Source: Gammaproteobacteria bacterium (GTDB lineage: Bacteria; Pseudomonadota; Gammaproteobacteria; Pseudomonadales; Porticoccaceae). Taken from it: a stretch of 64,000 nt of DNA. Position 1 is the first letter of the stretch. Every line of letters begins with the position of its first letter. The stretch is from positions 558,001-622,000 of the forward strand of contig JAGPUW010000025.1 in NCBI GenBank assembly GCA_018069465.1, given 5' to 3'. Under the pieces are notes generated by a model, which saw nothing but the letters and a program-made list of their open reading frames with translations, was not told the DNA's origin and did no database searches. The position numbers and the translations under genes are program-made. Shown here piece by piece: positions 26,167-34,237 of the stretch.

Positions 26167-26595
26167 TTAGCCCCTGGCAATAAATTCCACACGAATACCG
26201 CCGGGAATTGCACACATCATATGTTGCGTCGGCCCTCCCCCCAGTGGTTCAGGTGGGAACTCAATGGCAACAGAATCTATTTCGCGTAAACGTTTGTGAA
26301 GCTCGTTAAGCCGAGGGATATCTACCACAGCAAGTGCAAGATGATGCAGGCCGATATTATTACGACGATCAAATTCTGTTACAGATTCAACGTTCACAGC
26401 TTGCCAAAGAGTAATCATGATCTCACCGTCTGAAACAAAAACGGCAGGGTATTCGGGTTTTTCACCCACCTGCTTAAAGCCCAAAACCTCCATAAAGAAG
26501 TCTTTTGTTTGATGAAGATTGGGGACGGTAAGGCCGATATCATGAACACCCTGGGTAAGGGCTGATGTGGTTTTTTCACGCGCTGGGTTTTGCAT
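26167..26595 (-). CDS. VOC (glyoxalase/bleomycin-resistance/dioxygenase) family protein
   Basis: This is a 142-residue protein, the size of a single VOC-fold subunit with two beta-alpha-beta3 modules. It opens VHDIGLTVPNLHQTKDFFME and has a second module beginning LHHLALAVVDI. It ends IPGGIRVEFIARG, so the usual metal ligands (His in the first strand, His in the second module, Glu near the end) are present. The ATG at 26595 has TTGGAG six bases before it and is preferred over a TTG 12 bases upstream. The family includes glyoxalase I, dioxygenases and fosfomycin-type resistance proteins; the substrate cannot be told. It follows the PNPOx-like gene by 55 bases in the sigma-54 operon with GST and bicupin, which suggests detoxification of a reactive organic compound. 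Confidence 0.82.
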   Translation of the reverse strand: MQNPAREKTTSALTQGVHDIGLTVPNLHQTKDFFMEVLGFKQVGEKPEYPAVFVSDGEIMITLWQAVNVESVTEFDRRNNIGLHHLALAVVDIPRLNELHKRLREIDSVAIEFPPEPLGGGPTQHMMCAIPGGIRVEFIARG

Positions 26596-26650
26596 AGTAA
26601 GCTCCAATTTTATATTCGTAAATAGTTTTGTTATGACAATAGTTAGACAA

Positions 26651-27625
26651 TTAATGCCGTGGTTTTTTATCGATTTTATGCCAGCGTAGCGCTATGCTCC
26701 CCGGCATCCAGCAAGACTCCTGCAAGGTGAATTCAATAAGACGCTCTGCACCGGGAAAATCGGACTGCCTGGGGTCATCCCACAGAATTTTGCTCGCCCC
26801 CCTTAACTGCAGCGCATCACCGTTGGTGAAATCGATAAACAATAATCCAGCCCCTGAATCGAGCGACAGATTACCCAGGGTATTAAAGTGCCGATTACCT
26901 CTATAGTCTGGAAATACAGCTGTTTTATCATTCTCAACATGAACAAAGCCGGGCTCACCACCACGATGCGAGATATCGGCACTGCCACGATTCAGACCAT
27001 CATCGTGCCGATGTTGCGTGGCAATAAAAAAAGTATCGGCCCTGGTCATTAATGTCTTTACCGGTGCATTAAACACATTGTCGATAAGTACCTCGCCGGG
27101 GTTAAAGTCCTCAGGCTGCTGGCGAGGCGAAACTTCTCGCGCTTGAATATACTGTGGGCAGTTACCAAAACTTTCATGAACCGCGATATCTATCTCCACC
27201 ACAGCACCTTTAGTCGTTACTGCAGCCACAACCCCATTCAAACGATTGCGCCGCCGTTTAGCCAGATCAATGCCGAGCAGACCAACGGCCCTACCTGGTT
27301 TTAATTGCTTGATAGCGAGTGTCTGGTAGCTACTGAGAACACGAATCTGTAAACGCCGATTATTGGGTGAGCTTATAAAGCCCGGCTGCCCCGTGAGGAT
27401 CGTTGCCCACGGAAGCCCCTCTTCATCGCTAATGCCAACAAAAAGATAGACCAGGTTATGAAAGAACTCACGATGTTGATCTGGCATAAAAGGCCGAATC
27501 ATCGCTCGTCCCAACTGCTCCGCCGCATCGCGCACACCCAGACGCTTCTGCACCGCTTGTTCTCCGGCATGAAAGGGGGATTCATCCCGGCTCGCACTCT
27601 TATCGTTGCCTGTCACTTTATTCAT
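26651..27625 (-). CDS. Pyridoxamine 5'-phosphate oxidase-like flavin-binding protein
   Basis: This is a 324-residue protein. Residues 45-190 show the split-barrel core seen in PNPOx-like proteins (EFFHNLVYLFVGISDEEGLP, WATILTGQPGFISSPN, GRAVGLLGIDLAKRRRNRLNG). A related second half follows (DTFFIATQHRHDDGLNRGSA, GNRHFNTLGNL, GLLFIDFTNGDALQL). These proteins bind FMN or heme and act as small redox enzymes. In some bacteria the same module is fused to a ferredoxin-reductase part, which is absent here. The gene starts 3 bases after the bicupin gene, so the two are tightly co-translated. The electron partner and substrate are not visible. Confidence 0.78.
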   Translation of the reverse strand: MNKVTGNDKSASRDESPFHAGEQAVQKRLGVRDAAEQLGRAMIRPFMPDQHREFFHNLVYLFVGISDEEGLPWATILTGQPGFISSPNNRRLQIRVLSSYQTLAIKQLKPGRAVGLLGIDLAKRRRNRLNGVVAAVTTKGAVVEIDIAVHESFGNCPQYIQAREVSPRQQPEDFNPGEVLIDNVFNAPVKTLMTRADTFFIATQHRHDDGLNRGSADISHRGGEPGFVHVENDKTAVFPDYRGNRHFNTLGNLSLDSGAGLLFIDFTNGDALQLRGASKILWDDPRQSDFPGAERLIEFTLQESCWMPGSIALRWHKIDKKPRH

Positions 27626-27628
27626 GAA

Positions 27629-28312
27629 TTAAAGCTCCTGTCTTTGTTGGGGTAAATGCCCCGTTTTAATATAGAGCACACAGCCATTAGGACTATAGGG
27701 CTGGTGTGAGCTACCCGCAGGATTGCGCAGCCAGGTGCCTTGCGGATACAAGCCCTGCTCATCACCAAAACTGCCCTTGAGGACAAAAACCTCCTCCCCA
27801 CCCTGATGATCGTGACCCTTAAGCTGCACACCCGGCGACCACTTAAGTAAGGACACGTATTCGGGATCACTACCATCGCGCCGATATAAAGGCATGACCC
27901 ATTGCCCTTCTATAGCGGTTGGCAACCAGGCTGATGTCTGCGTATCGACCCGCACTACATTGCTATCGTCGGGCGAAAACTGGCGCAATTTAACAAAAAT
28001 CTCACAGCCCTTGCGGGTGAACGGTCGGTGACTAGAACCCGGGGGATTGCGCACATACATGCCCTCGCCATAATCACCCGACTCATCACTAAACACGCCC
28101 TCAAGCACCATAAATTCCTCGCCGAGATCATGGCTATGTGCAGAAAAACTCGATCCCGCTTCATAGCGCACCAGCGTCGTTGCCCGGCTAGCCATCTCGC
28201 CACCCTCCCGCTCCAACATGCGTCGAGCGACACCCGGCATGGGGGAGTCAAGCCATGTGAGTGCAGCCGAGTACATGAGCGCACGCTTATCAAGTGCATT
28301 ATTGAGTTTCAT
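27629..28312 (-). CDS. ChrR-like bicupin protein
   Basis: This is a 227-residue protein made of two cupin modules. The first (about 45-110) has the metal-binding set HSHDLGEEFMVLEG with a later SSHRPF. The second (about 150-220) has HDHQGGEEVFVLKG and SSHQPY. Each gives the H-x-H...E...H ligand pattern. The closest known type is the ChrR cupin domain of anti-sigma factors that respond to singlet oxygen or peroxides. Here there is no N-terminal zinc anti-sigma part and no adjacent ECF sigma gene. It may therefore be a stand-alone metal-dependent enzyme, such as an acetylacetone- or quercetin-type dioxygenase. It has AAGGCGG before the ATG and sits inside the sigma-54 operon. Confidence 0.75.
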   Translation of the reverse strand: MKLNNALDKRALMYSAALTWLDSPMPGVARRMLEREGGEMASRATTLVRYEAGSSFSAHSHDLGEEFMVLEGVFSDESGDYGEGMYVRNPPGSSHRPFTRKGCEIFVKLRQFSPDDSNVVRVDTQTSAWLPTAIEGQWVMPLYRRDGSDPEYVSLLKWSPGVQLKGHDHQGGEEVFVLKGSFGDEQGLYPQGTWLRNPAGSSHQPYSPNGCVLYIKTGHLPQQRQEL

Positions 28313-28343
28313 CGATCACCGCCTTTTCTGCTTATCGAAATAA

Positions 28344-28967
28344 TTACGCCGCTGCACTAGCGCGACTACTGACCAATCCATACCAGCCCTGTAATGCGCT
28401 ATGTTCATCGCTTATCGGAATATTCAGTAAAGCGGCAAAATCAATAGCACACAGGGCGGTGATATCAGCCATTGAAAAAGTATTACCGGCAATATAGTTG
28501 TTGTCTCTCAACTGCTCATCGAGACGCTTCATTTCCGTGGCGATCTGCGTTTTGTTGTGCTGGCCCCACTCATTGTTACGATATTTATCTGTCGCCAGGC
28601 CCTCCGTGCCATGGTGGAAAAAACTGGCTACCGCACTCAACAAGCCGTTTTCTACACGTCGATCCCACATCTCGATAAGCACTTGCTCTTTTGGGGTACT
28701 ACCCAATAATTTATTCTCACTATTTACGTTCGCAGGCTTTAGGCCTTCAAGGTAGCGACAAATAGCAGCGCTCTCACTGATATAAGTGCCATCATCTAAC
28801 TCCAGCGTGGGCACTGCGCCGTAGGGGTTACGCTGTAGGTGTTCTGTTTGCAGATGTTCACCGGCCAAAACATCAACCTGCTCGCGCTTTAGCTGTATCC
28901 CTTTCTCCGCGGCAAAAATCCGTACACGTCTTGGATTGGCAAATGCGTTGTATTCATAGAGTTTCAT
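28344..28967 (-). CDS. Glutathione S-transferase family protein
   Basis: This is a 207-residue protein with the normal two-domain GST layout. The thioredoxin-like N-terminal domain (1-80) begins MKLYEYNAFANPRRVRIFAA and has the glutathione-binding NPYGAVPTLELDDG and SESAAICRYLEG segments with the cis-proline and the E-S pair. The all-helical domain (90-207) contains NTFSMADITALCAIDFA. AAGGA precedes the ATG. The start overlaps the stop of the upstream 68-codon gene by 14 bases. In this operon it probably conjugates or isomerises an electrophile acted on by the VOC, cupin and flavin proteins. The subfamily is not clear from sequence alone. Confidence 0.88.
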   Translation of the reverse strand: MKLYEYNAFANPRRVRIFAAEKGIQLKREQVDVLAGEHLQTEHLQRNPYGAVPTLELDDGTYISESAAICRYLEGLKPANVNSENKLLGSTPKEQVLIEMWDRRVENGLLSAVASFFHHGTEGLATDKYRNNEWGQHNKTQIATEMKRLDEQLRDNNYIAGNTFSMADITALCAIDFAALLNIPISDEHSALQGWYGLVSSRASAAA

Positions 28968-29160
28968 TGTTAATTCCTTCTTTTATAGCCACTGGCAACT
29001 GCCCTTGTTTAATCATCAATGGGTACCGGGCCTTATCAGCAATGCAGTTGTCACGGGCAATACATATTCGGTCTTTCAGGTGTTCATCAAGCGCGATAAA
29101 TAATCGTTTGCTTTCGTTAACATAGCGCTCAATGGCGGGGGGTATTTTTTTCTTTAACAT
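28954..29160 (-). CDS. Small hypothetical protein, first gene of the sigma-54 operon
   Basis: This is a 68-residue protein that is not recognised. It is preceded by a strong AAGGAG ribosome binding site seven bases from the ATG, lies directly behind the sigma-54 promoter and overlaps the GST start by 14 bases, so it is very likely translated. It is basic and mostly helical, with two cysteines (DRICIARDNCIADKARYP), and has no signal peptide or membrane segment. A small regulator or a subunit of one of the following enzymes is possible, but no function can be assigned. Confidence 0.6.
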   Translation of the reverse strand: MLKKKIPPAIERYVNESKRLFIALDEHLKDRICIARDNCIADKARYPLMIKQGQLPVAIKEGINNETL

Positions 29161-29228
29161 GCCTTTCTCCTTAAAGTTCAGTATTTCGTCATAGAGCCAA
29201 TGCGTTGGAGGCGCTACGACTAAGTATT

Positions 29229-29244
29229 TGCAGAATGCGTGCCA
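29229..29244 (-). promoter_or_regulatory. Sigma-54 (RpoN) promoter
   Basis: On the minus strand TGGCACGCATTCTGCA matches the -24/-12 consensus TGGCAC-N5-TTGC, with GG and GC separated by exactly ten bases. Transcription would begin near 29218, about 58 bases before the 68-codon gene, and run through GST, bicupin, PNPOx-like and VOC genes. The adjacent divergent gene encodes a sigma-54 activator, which strengthens the call. Confidence 0.85.
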
Positions 29245-29307
29245 AAATTAATTCTCTTTAATAACAACGGCTTGTATATTCACACTAAAATATCACTAGA
29301 TAACTCA

Positions 29308-29339
29308 TGATATATCAGGAATTATTAACGAAATTTCGT
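29308..29339. promoter_or_regulatory. Two palindromes, candidate activator binding sites
   Basis: TGATATATCA (29308-29317) and ACGAAATTTCGT (29328-29339) are perfect inverted repeats. They lie about 90-120 bases upstream of the predicted sigma-54 start site, where enhancer sites for such activators normally sit. They are also just in front of the activator gene, so autoregulation is possible. Which of the two is bound is unknown. Confidence 0.4.
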
Positions 29340-29372
29340 ACTGCAACGAAAGCCCATCAGAGGAAATTAAGC

Positions 29373-30932
29373 ATGGTGACTCCCAGCAAGAAATCTTCCC
29401 GAACGACGACCAAACGCACAGCCGCAACGACCACCGGCACCAAATCCCACAGTCATGCACTGGTGCGCCAGGAGCTTGAACTCATCCTGCAAGCGGCGGG
29501 TGACGGTATTTACGGTATTGATTGCAAAGGTATAGGCACCTTCGCAAACCGCGCCTCTGCAGAAATTCTCGGCTGGAAGGAAGATGAAGTTATCGGTCAT
29601 GCCGTGCATGCGCTGCACCACCACAGCCGGCCCGATGGCTCCCCCTACCCTAAAGAGGAGTGCCCCATCTATGCGGCGTTTAGTGATGGCCGCGTGCACC
29701 GGGGGGATGATGAAATATTCTGGAAGGCGGACGGCACCTGTATACCCGTTGAATACACCAGCACACCCATCTACGACCAGGGCAAACTTAGTGGCGCCGT
29801 CGTTGTTTTTAAAGACATTAGCGAACGCAAGCGCAATGAGGAGGCTTTGCAAGTAGCTCATTTAGAGCTGGCCCGCATGAAGGAACGCCTTGAGGAAGAA
29901 AATGCTTATTTGCAGGAGGAGTTTAGCGAACAGCACAATTTCAAAGATATCATCGGCAATAGCTGTGCCATTAATCAAGTGCTCTCGCAGGTAGAACTGG
30001 TCGCACCCACCTATGCCAGCGTGTTAATTAACGGCGAGTCTGGCACCGGCAAAGAACTCATTGCGCGCGCAATTCATCAGCGCAGTGACCGCAGCGAGCG
30101 CCCGCTTATCAAAGTTAACTGTGCCGCAATTCCTCACGAATTATTCGAAAGTGAGTTTTTTGGCCATCAAAAAGGCGCCTTTACCGGTGCCATAAAAGAG
30201 CGTATCGGGCGCTTTGAACTGGCTGACGGAGGCACTATCTTCCTCGATGAGGTGGGGGAAATCCCCCTCGATTTACAGAGTAAATTATTGCGTGTATTAC
30301 AGGAGGGGCAGCTTGAACGGGTTGGCGAGTCGCAAACCCGCAACGTTGACGTCAGAATTATTGCGGCGACTAATCGCGACCTGAAAATTGAAGTCGAAGA
30401 AAATCGTTTTCGTGAAGATCTTTATTTTCGACTCAATGTATTTCCTATTGAAGCCGTGCCGCTGAGAAAACGTAGCGATGACATCCCTCTGCTGGCACAG
30501 CACTTCATCACCTCAACCAGCCGCAAATTGAATCGACCAGCACCAAAATTAAGCCTCGCCAATGTTAAACAGCTACAGGCTTATCGCTGGCCTGGAAACA
30601 TCCGAGAACTGCAAAATGTGATCGAGCGGGCGATTATTATTTGTCAAAATAACAAACTGTCTTTTGACCTGCCAAATTCGACTGCAGATAACTTAATTGC
30701 AAACGCAGCAACGCAAAGTGAAAAAGAAGTAACGATGACTCGCAACAAACTATCCGAGCCACAAGCCTACAGTGAAGATGAACGGCTAGAGCGGGATAGA
30801 AAAAACATCCAGCTCGCTCTGGCCGCGTGTAAGGGCAGAATATCCGGAGAAAATGGTGCCGCACAGTTACTGGGCATTAAACCGACAACCCTGACTTCAC
30901 GAATTAAAAAATGGGGCATCGTTACTTCGTAA
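29373..30932 (+). CDS. PAS-domain sigma-54-dependent transcriptional activator
   Basis: This is a 519-residue protein when started at ATG 29373, which has AGAGGAA upstream; an earlier ATG at 29307 lacks a site and would include the palindromes. A PAS domain (about 32-152) runs from [14 protein letters not shown] to [16 protein letters not shown] coiled-coil linker (155-185) follows. The AAA+ domain (190-430) has Walker A GESGTGKE, the sigma-54 contact loop GAFTGA and Walker [14 protein letters not shown] Fis-type helix-turn-helix lies at the end ([21 protein letters not shown]). There is no receiver domain, so the signal is likely sensed by PAS rather than by phosphorylation. It faces the sigma-54 promoter of the GST/cupin operon and is its probable activator. 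The ligand is unknown. Confidence 0.92.
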   Translation: MVTPSKKSSRTTTKRTAATTTGTKSHSHALVRQELELILQAAGDGIYGIDCKGIGTFANRASAEILGWKEDEVIGHAVHALHHHSRPDGSPYPKEECPIYAAFSDGRVHRGDDEIFWKADGTCIPVEYTSTPIYDQGKLSGAVVVFKDISERKRNEEALQVAHLELARMKERLEEENAYLQEEFSEQHNFKDIIGNSCAINQVLSQVELVAPTYASVLINGESGTGKELIARAIHQRSDRSERPLIKVNCAAIPHELFESEFFGHQKGAFTGAIKERIGRFELADGGTIFLDEVGEIPLDLQSKLLRVLQEGQLERVGESQTRNVDVRIIAATNRDLKIEVEENRFREDLYFRLNVFPIEAVPLRKRSDDIPLLAQHFITSTSRKLNRPAPKLSLANVKQLQAYRWPGNIRELQNVIERAIIICQNNKLSFDLPNSTADNLIANAATQSEKEVTMTRNKLSEPQAYSEDERLERDRKNIQLALAACKGRISGENGAAQLLGIKPTTLTSRIKKWGIVTS

Positions 30933-31065
30933 GCGTTTAGAAGCTATTAGCGCAAAGGCTTAATTTAGCGCTGCACATTCATTGCGCCGATCATTCAGAC
31001 CGGGAGCAGTGCCGAATACGAGAGCAGCACAGCAAGCGGTAAATCGCTTACGCCATAATGGCAGC

Positions 31066-31101
31066 AGTGTGGCGCTAATTTTGAAGTGTGGCGCTAATTT
31101 T
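31066..31101. repeat. 17-base direct repeat beside tRNA-Lys
   Basis: AGTGTGGCGCTAATTTT occurs twice (31066-31082 and 31085-31101), two bases apart. It lies in the 239-base gap between the activator gene and tRNA-Lys, which otherwise holds only a short hairpin (GGTTCC-TAGT-GGAACC, 31119-31134) and no gene. No tRNA-end duplication that would indicate an integration site was found. Confidence 0.55.
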
Positions 31102-31171
31102 TAAGCAGTGTGTAGAACGGTTCCTAGTGGAACCTGTGCCTGGAAGCACTGTGAAACAGGGAGGAAAAAAA

Positions 31172-31247
31172 TGGTGGGCCGTCCGGGATTCGAACCCAGG
31201 ACCAATTGGTTAAAAGCCAACTGCTCTACCAACTGAGCTAACGGCCC
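31172..31247 (-). tRNA. tRNA-Lys (anticodon TTT)
   Basis: This is a 76-base cloverleaf including the encoded CCA end. It begins GGGCCGTTAGCTCAGTTGGT, has the anticodon loop CTTTTAA (anticodon TTT, lysine) and the T-loop GGTTCGAATCC, and closes with ACGGCCC-A-CCA. All four stems pair. Its place next to queC matches the arrangement in Pseudomonas and relatives. Confidence 0.97.
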
Positions 31248-31306
31248 TCAGAGGAGGCGCACATCTTACTTGCCACGAAAAAAAGGTCAAGCGTAATCTT
31301 ACATTT

Positions 31307-31984
31307 TTATGCATATTTCGTCGGGTCGGCCACTGCGGCCGTCAAAAACCCTTCCGCGCGCAAGCGACAGCTGTCGCAAACACCGCAGGCAAGACCTTTG
31401 TCACTAGCCTGGTAGCAGGAAACGGTCTGGCCGTAGTCGAGGCCAAGGGCTATGCCCCGGGTGATGATCTCCGCCTTGCTGAGGGCCATCAGCGGCGTGT
31501 GGATGTGCATTTTCTGCCCCTCCACACCCACCTGAGTGGCCAGGTTGGCAAGGGTCTCAAAAGCCGCTATAAACTCGGGGCGACAATCCGGGTAGCCGGA
31601 ATAATCGACGGCGTTGACGCCGATATGAATCGAGTTAGCACCAAGCACTTCAGCCCAACCCAAAGCCAGGGAAAGGAAGACTGTATTGCGTGCCGGCACG
31701 TAGGTAACAGGGATGCCCTCTACCTGCTCCTCGGGCACATCTATGCTGTCATCGGTCAAGGCGGAGCCGCCGATAGCCCGCAGGTCGAGAGTTAGCACTT
31801 TGTGGGCCTTACAGCCAAGGGCGGTGCTGATATTGCGCGAGGCATCGAGTTCGGCCCGATGCCGCTGACCATAGTCAAAGGCCAGTGCGTAACACTCATA
31901 GCCCTCGGCGATAGCCATGGCCAGTACGGTTGCCGAGTCGAGGCCGCCAGACACCAGCACTACCGCTTTTTTTTTCGCCTTCAT
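31307..31984 (-). CDS. queC: 7-cyano-7-deazaguanine synthase QueC
   Basis: This is a 225-residue protein. It opens with the PP-loop ATP-pyrophosphatase motif [17 protein letters not shown] and ends with the zinc-binding cysteine set CYQ...[10 protein letters not shown]. The length matches QueC. It converts 7-carboxy-7-deazaguanine to preQ0 using ATP and ammonia in the pathway to queuosine in tRNA. It follows queE by 42 bases, the previous pathway step, so both probably share a transcript. No preQ1 riboswitch is evident upstream of either gene. Confidence 0.95.
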   Translation of the reverse strand: MKAKKKAVVLVSGGLDSATVLAMAIAEGYECYALAFDYGQRHRAELDASRNISTALGCKAHKVLTLDLRAIGGSALTDDSIDVPEEQVEGIPVTYVPARNTVFLSLALGWAEVLGANSIHIGVNAVDYSGYPDCRPEFIAAFETLANLATQVGVEGQKMHIHTPLMALSKAEIITRGIALGLDYGQTVSCYQASDKGLACGVCDSCRLRAEGFLTAAVADPTKYA

Positions 31985-32026
31985 AGTGGCTATTTCTCTC
32001 TATCAGTCGCAATAAATAATAGGCAT

Positions 32027-32677
32027 TCAGGTGCCCGGCTCGTCGCCCCAGAGCTGCTTGTGAAGCTGCATTTGCAGACGCACGGGTAAGTTGTCCTCCA
32101 TGATCCACTGAGCCAGCTGTGCGGGCTCTAGTTGGCCCTGACTGGGCGAGAACAAGAGTTCAAAGCGACCATCATTCAGACTGTATTGATCGAGTTTGAA
32201 GCGCACCCACTCGTAGTCGGCACGATCACAAATCACAAATTTAATTTCATCGCCATTTTTTAAGTGGGGAAGGTTGTCCCACAAATTGCGTCCCGACTCG
32301 CCAGAGGCGGGTGTTTTTAAATCGAGAATAACAACCACTCTGTTATCGACATCACCAATGGGCAGAGCGCCGCTGGTTTCGAGTGATACGCGATAACCTG
32401 CGTCGCAAAGTTGTTCAAGCAGGGGCAGGCAGTTTGGCTGTGCCAGGGGTTCGCCGCCGGTCACTGTCACGAAGCGCGGCTGATAGCCTTTTACCTGCTC
32501 AAGCACCTCGCTTAAAAGGTGTTTCTCGCCGCCAAAAAAAGCGTACTCCGTATCACAGTAGTGGCAACGCAAGGGGCAGCCGGTGAGGCGAATAAAAGCC
32601 GTCGGCAAACCACTGGTCGTGGTTTCGCCCTGCAGGGAATAGAATATTTCGGTAATACGAAGAGTTGCTGCTGACAT
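32027..32677 (-). CDS. queE: 7-carboxy-7-deazaguanine synthase QueE
   Basis: This is a 216-residue protein using the ATG at 32677, which has AGGA six bases upstream and gives the usual QueE length; another ATG 42 bases earlier lacks a site. The radical-SAM cluster motif C-x3-C-x2-C is in TGCPLRCHYCDTEYAF. FYSLQGETTTSGLPTAFIRL before it and VTVTGGEPLAQPNC after it are family segments. It makes CDG from carboxytetrahydropterin, upstream of QueC. The gene is 132 bases downstream of cpoB and may be read from the tol-pal transcript or its own promoter. In that gap GCGTTTATTTT occurs twice. Confidence 0.94.
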   Translation of the reverse strand: MSAATLRITEIFYSLQGETTTSGLPTAFIRLTGCPLRCHYCDTEYAFFGGEKHLLSEVLEQVKGYQPRFVTVTGGEPLAQPNCLPLLEQLCDAGYRVSLETSGALPIGDVDNRVVVILDLKTPASGESGRNLWDNLPHLKNGDEIKFVICDRADYEWVRFKLDQYSLNDGRFELLFSPSQGQLEPAQLAQWIMEDNLPVRLQMQLHKQLWGDEPGT

Positions 32678-32809
32678 CGACAATCCTGACACTGATCCGG
32701 CCCGATGCTGGTCGGACATCGACGCCGCACAACATAACAGGGAATAACGGGGAGTTTACCGGAATCGAAGGAGTGCCCAAAGACAAAAATAAACGCCAGA
32801 AAATAAACG

Positions 32810-33589
32810 CTAAAAATTAGCCTTCAAGTAATCACCCGCCAGCTTGCCGGCACTACCCTTGGTAGCGGCAACTTTACCGAGTAGGGCTTTGGCTTTTTCG
32901 TTCTTGCCCTGTAGGTGGTAAACCTTGCCGAGTTTAAAACTGGCATCGAGCATTTTGCGATGGGCCGGGTATTGCGCCACGACAACAGCGAAGGCTTCAC
33001 TCGCCTCTTGCAACTGGTTGTCGAGCATGTAAATTTCACCGAGCCAATAGTGCCCATTGGCGGCGTAACGCCCCCTGGGGTATTTTCCGAGATAGGCTAT
33101 AAAGGCCTGCTTTGCCGCGGCCATCTGCCCCGCCTTCAATACGCCGTAGGCCTTTTCATAAGCCGCTTTTTCAGCGTCGTTGGCAGGCTTGGCTACAGCC
33201 ATGGCGGTAGAACTTGCGGGGCTGTTGGTAGCACTCGACCCGGCAGGCAATGCCCCCTGAGCACTCACAGCGCCCGCTGTCAGGCCGCCAAGGCGACGAT
33301 CGAGATCGAGATAGTCGTCGACCTGGCGCTGTTTGAGCAGGCGGATAGTATTGCCCTGCTCCTCGACCATGCCACGCAACACACGCAGCTCATCGCGCAG
33401 GCTTTGCAACAAATAATAGGTCTGCGTTGAAGCGCTGGTAGCAGCGGGCTGGGGCGAGGTCTTTACCACGCCCTGACTCACACCCGGCGCACCCGCAATT
33501 TCAGCAACCGGGGCCGCAGCATGGGCAGCCATGGCCAGACAACTGAGCGCCACACTGGCCACCACAATCGGGCCCGCCCGCCACTTCAC
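32810..33589 (-). CDS. cpoB: Tol-Pal system protein CpoB (YbgF)
   Basis: This is a 259-residue protein. A signal peptide (VVASVALSCLAMAAHA) is followed by an Ala/Pro-rich piece. Residues 55-100 form a trimerising coiled coil (LLQSLRDELRVLRGMVEEQG...IRLLKQRQVDDYLDLD). Residues 135-255 are three TPR-type repeats (AYEKAYGVLKAGQMAAAKQAF, GHYWLGEIYMLDNQ, KLGKVYHLQGKNEKA). CpoB binds TolA in the periplasm and coordinates Tol with PBP1B-driven septal wall synthesis. It is in its usual place after pal. Confidence 0.92.
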   Translation of the reverse strand: MKWRAGPIVVASVALSCLAMAAHAAAPVAEIAGAPGVSQGVVKTSPQPAATSASTQTYYLLQSLRDELRVLRGMVEEQGNTIRLLKQRQVDDYLDLDRRLGGLTAGAVSAQGALPAGSSATNSPASSTAMAVAKPANDAEKAAYEKAYGVLKAGQMAAAKQAFIAYLGKYPRGRYAANGHYWLGEIYMLDNQLQEASEAFAVVVAQYPAHRKMLDASFKLGKVYHLQGKNEKAKALLGKVAATKGSAGKLAGDYLKANF

Positions 33590-33661
33590 CGTGTACTTAC
33601 CTCTTGCATCAATATTGAACCAGCCTATTTAAGAAACGGATATTCACTGCCGAGCTTGGGT

Positions 33662-34180
33662 TTATTTAATCTCAACACGACGATTTAAGGCCCAGCTGCT
33701 GTCAGTGCTGTCCAAAGAAGCGGGACGCTCTTCACCGTAGCTGATCACTTCCAGCAAGCTGGCATCAACACCTTGCAAGACCAGAAACTCTCTTACTGAA
33801 CTACCGCGACGCTCGCCTAGAGCCATGTTGTATTCCCGAGTACCGCGCTCATCAGCGTGGCCTTCCAGGCGCACACTGACTGGGTTGGCAATCAGGCGTT
33901 GTGCGTGGATACGCAGGGCCGCGAGGGATTCTGGCTTCAGGGTTGCCTGGTCAAAGTCGAAGTAAAAGACGGTTTCTATACCGCCATCGGTATCGACGTC
34001 GCTACCACTGAGAGACCCATCATCGACGCTACCTGTCGCTACGCCACTATCAGTAGAGACTATTGTCGATGAACCACTACCAGTGCCATTTGATGAGGAG
34101 GGGGGCGTACTCGAACAGGCAACCAAAAAGCTCGACAACAATGCGCAGGCCAAAATGGGTTTCAGTGTTTCAAACTTCAT
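33662..34180 (-). CDS. pal: Peptidoglycan-associated lipoprotein Pal
   Basis: This is a 172-residue protein with a lipoprotein signal and lipobox (LVAC, cysteine at about 22), then a Ser/Thr/Gly-rich linker. Residues 68-172 form an OmpA-type peptidoglycan-binding domain (VFYFDFDQATLKPESLAAL; RLEGHADERGTREYNMALGE). The diaminopimelate-binding Asp/Arg region is intact. Pal ties the outer membrane to the wall and is the target of TolB and TolA during division. It lies 57 bases after tolB. Confidence 0.96.
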   Translation of the reverse strand: MKFETLKPILACALLSSFLVACSSTPPSSSNGTGSGSSTIVSTDSGVATGSVDDGSLSGSDVDTDGGIETVFYFDFDQATLKPESLAALRIHAQRLIANPVSVRLEGHADERGTREYNMALGERRGSSVREFLVLQGVDASLLEVISYGEERPASLDSTDSSWALNRRVEIK

Positions 34181-34237
34181 AATATTTTCCTTGTGGATGT
34201 GATCAATAACAAACGGGCGTACTTTAAACCATTCTCT

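Noticed and set aside
27629-28312. ChrR anti-sigma factor with its sigma gene
   Set aside because: No ECF sigma gene is adjacent and the zinc-binding N-terminal domain is missing.
31119-31134. Hairpin as terminator for tRNA-Lys
   Set aside because: The stem is only six bases and no T-run follows on the minus strand.
32678-32809. preQ1 riboswitch in front of queE
   Set aside because: No preQ1-I or preQ1-II core was seen; queuosine synthesis genes in this order often lack one.
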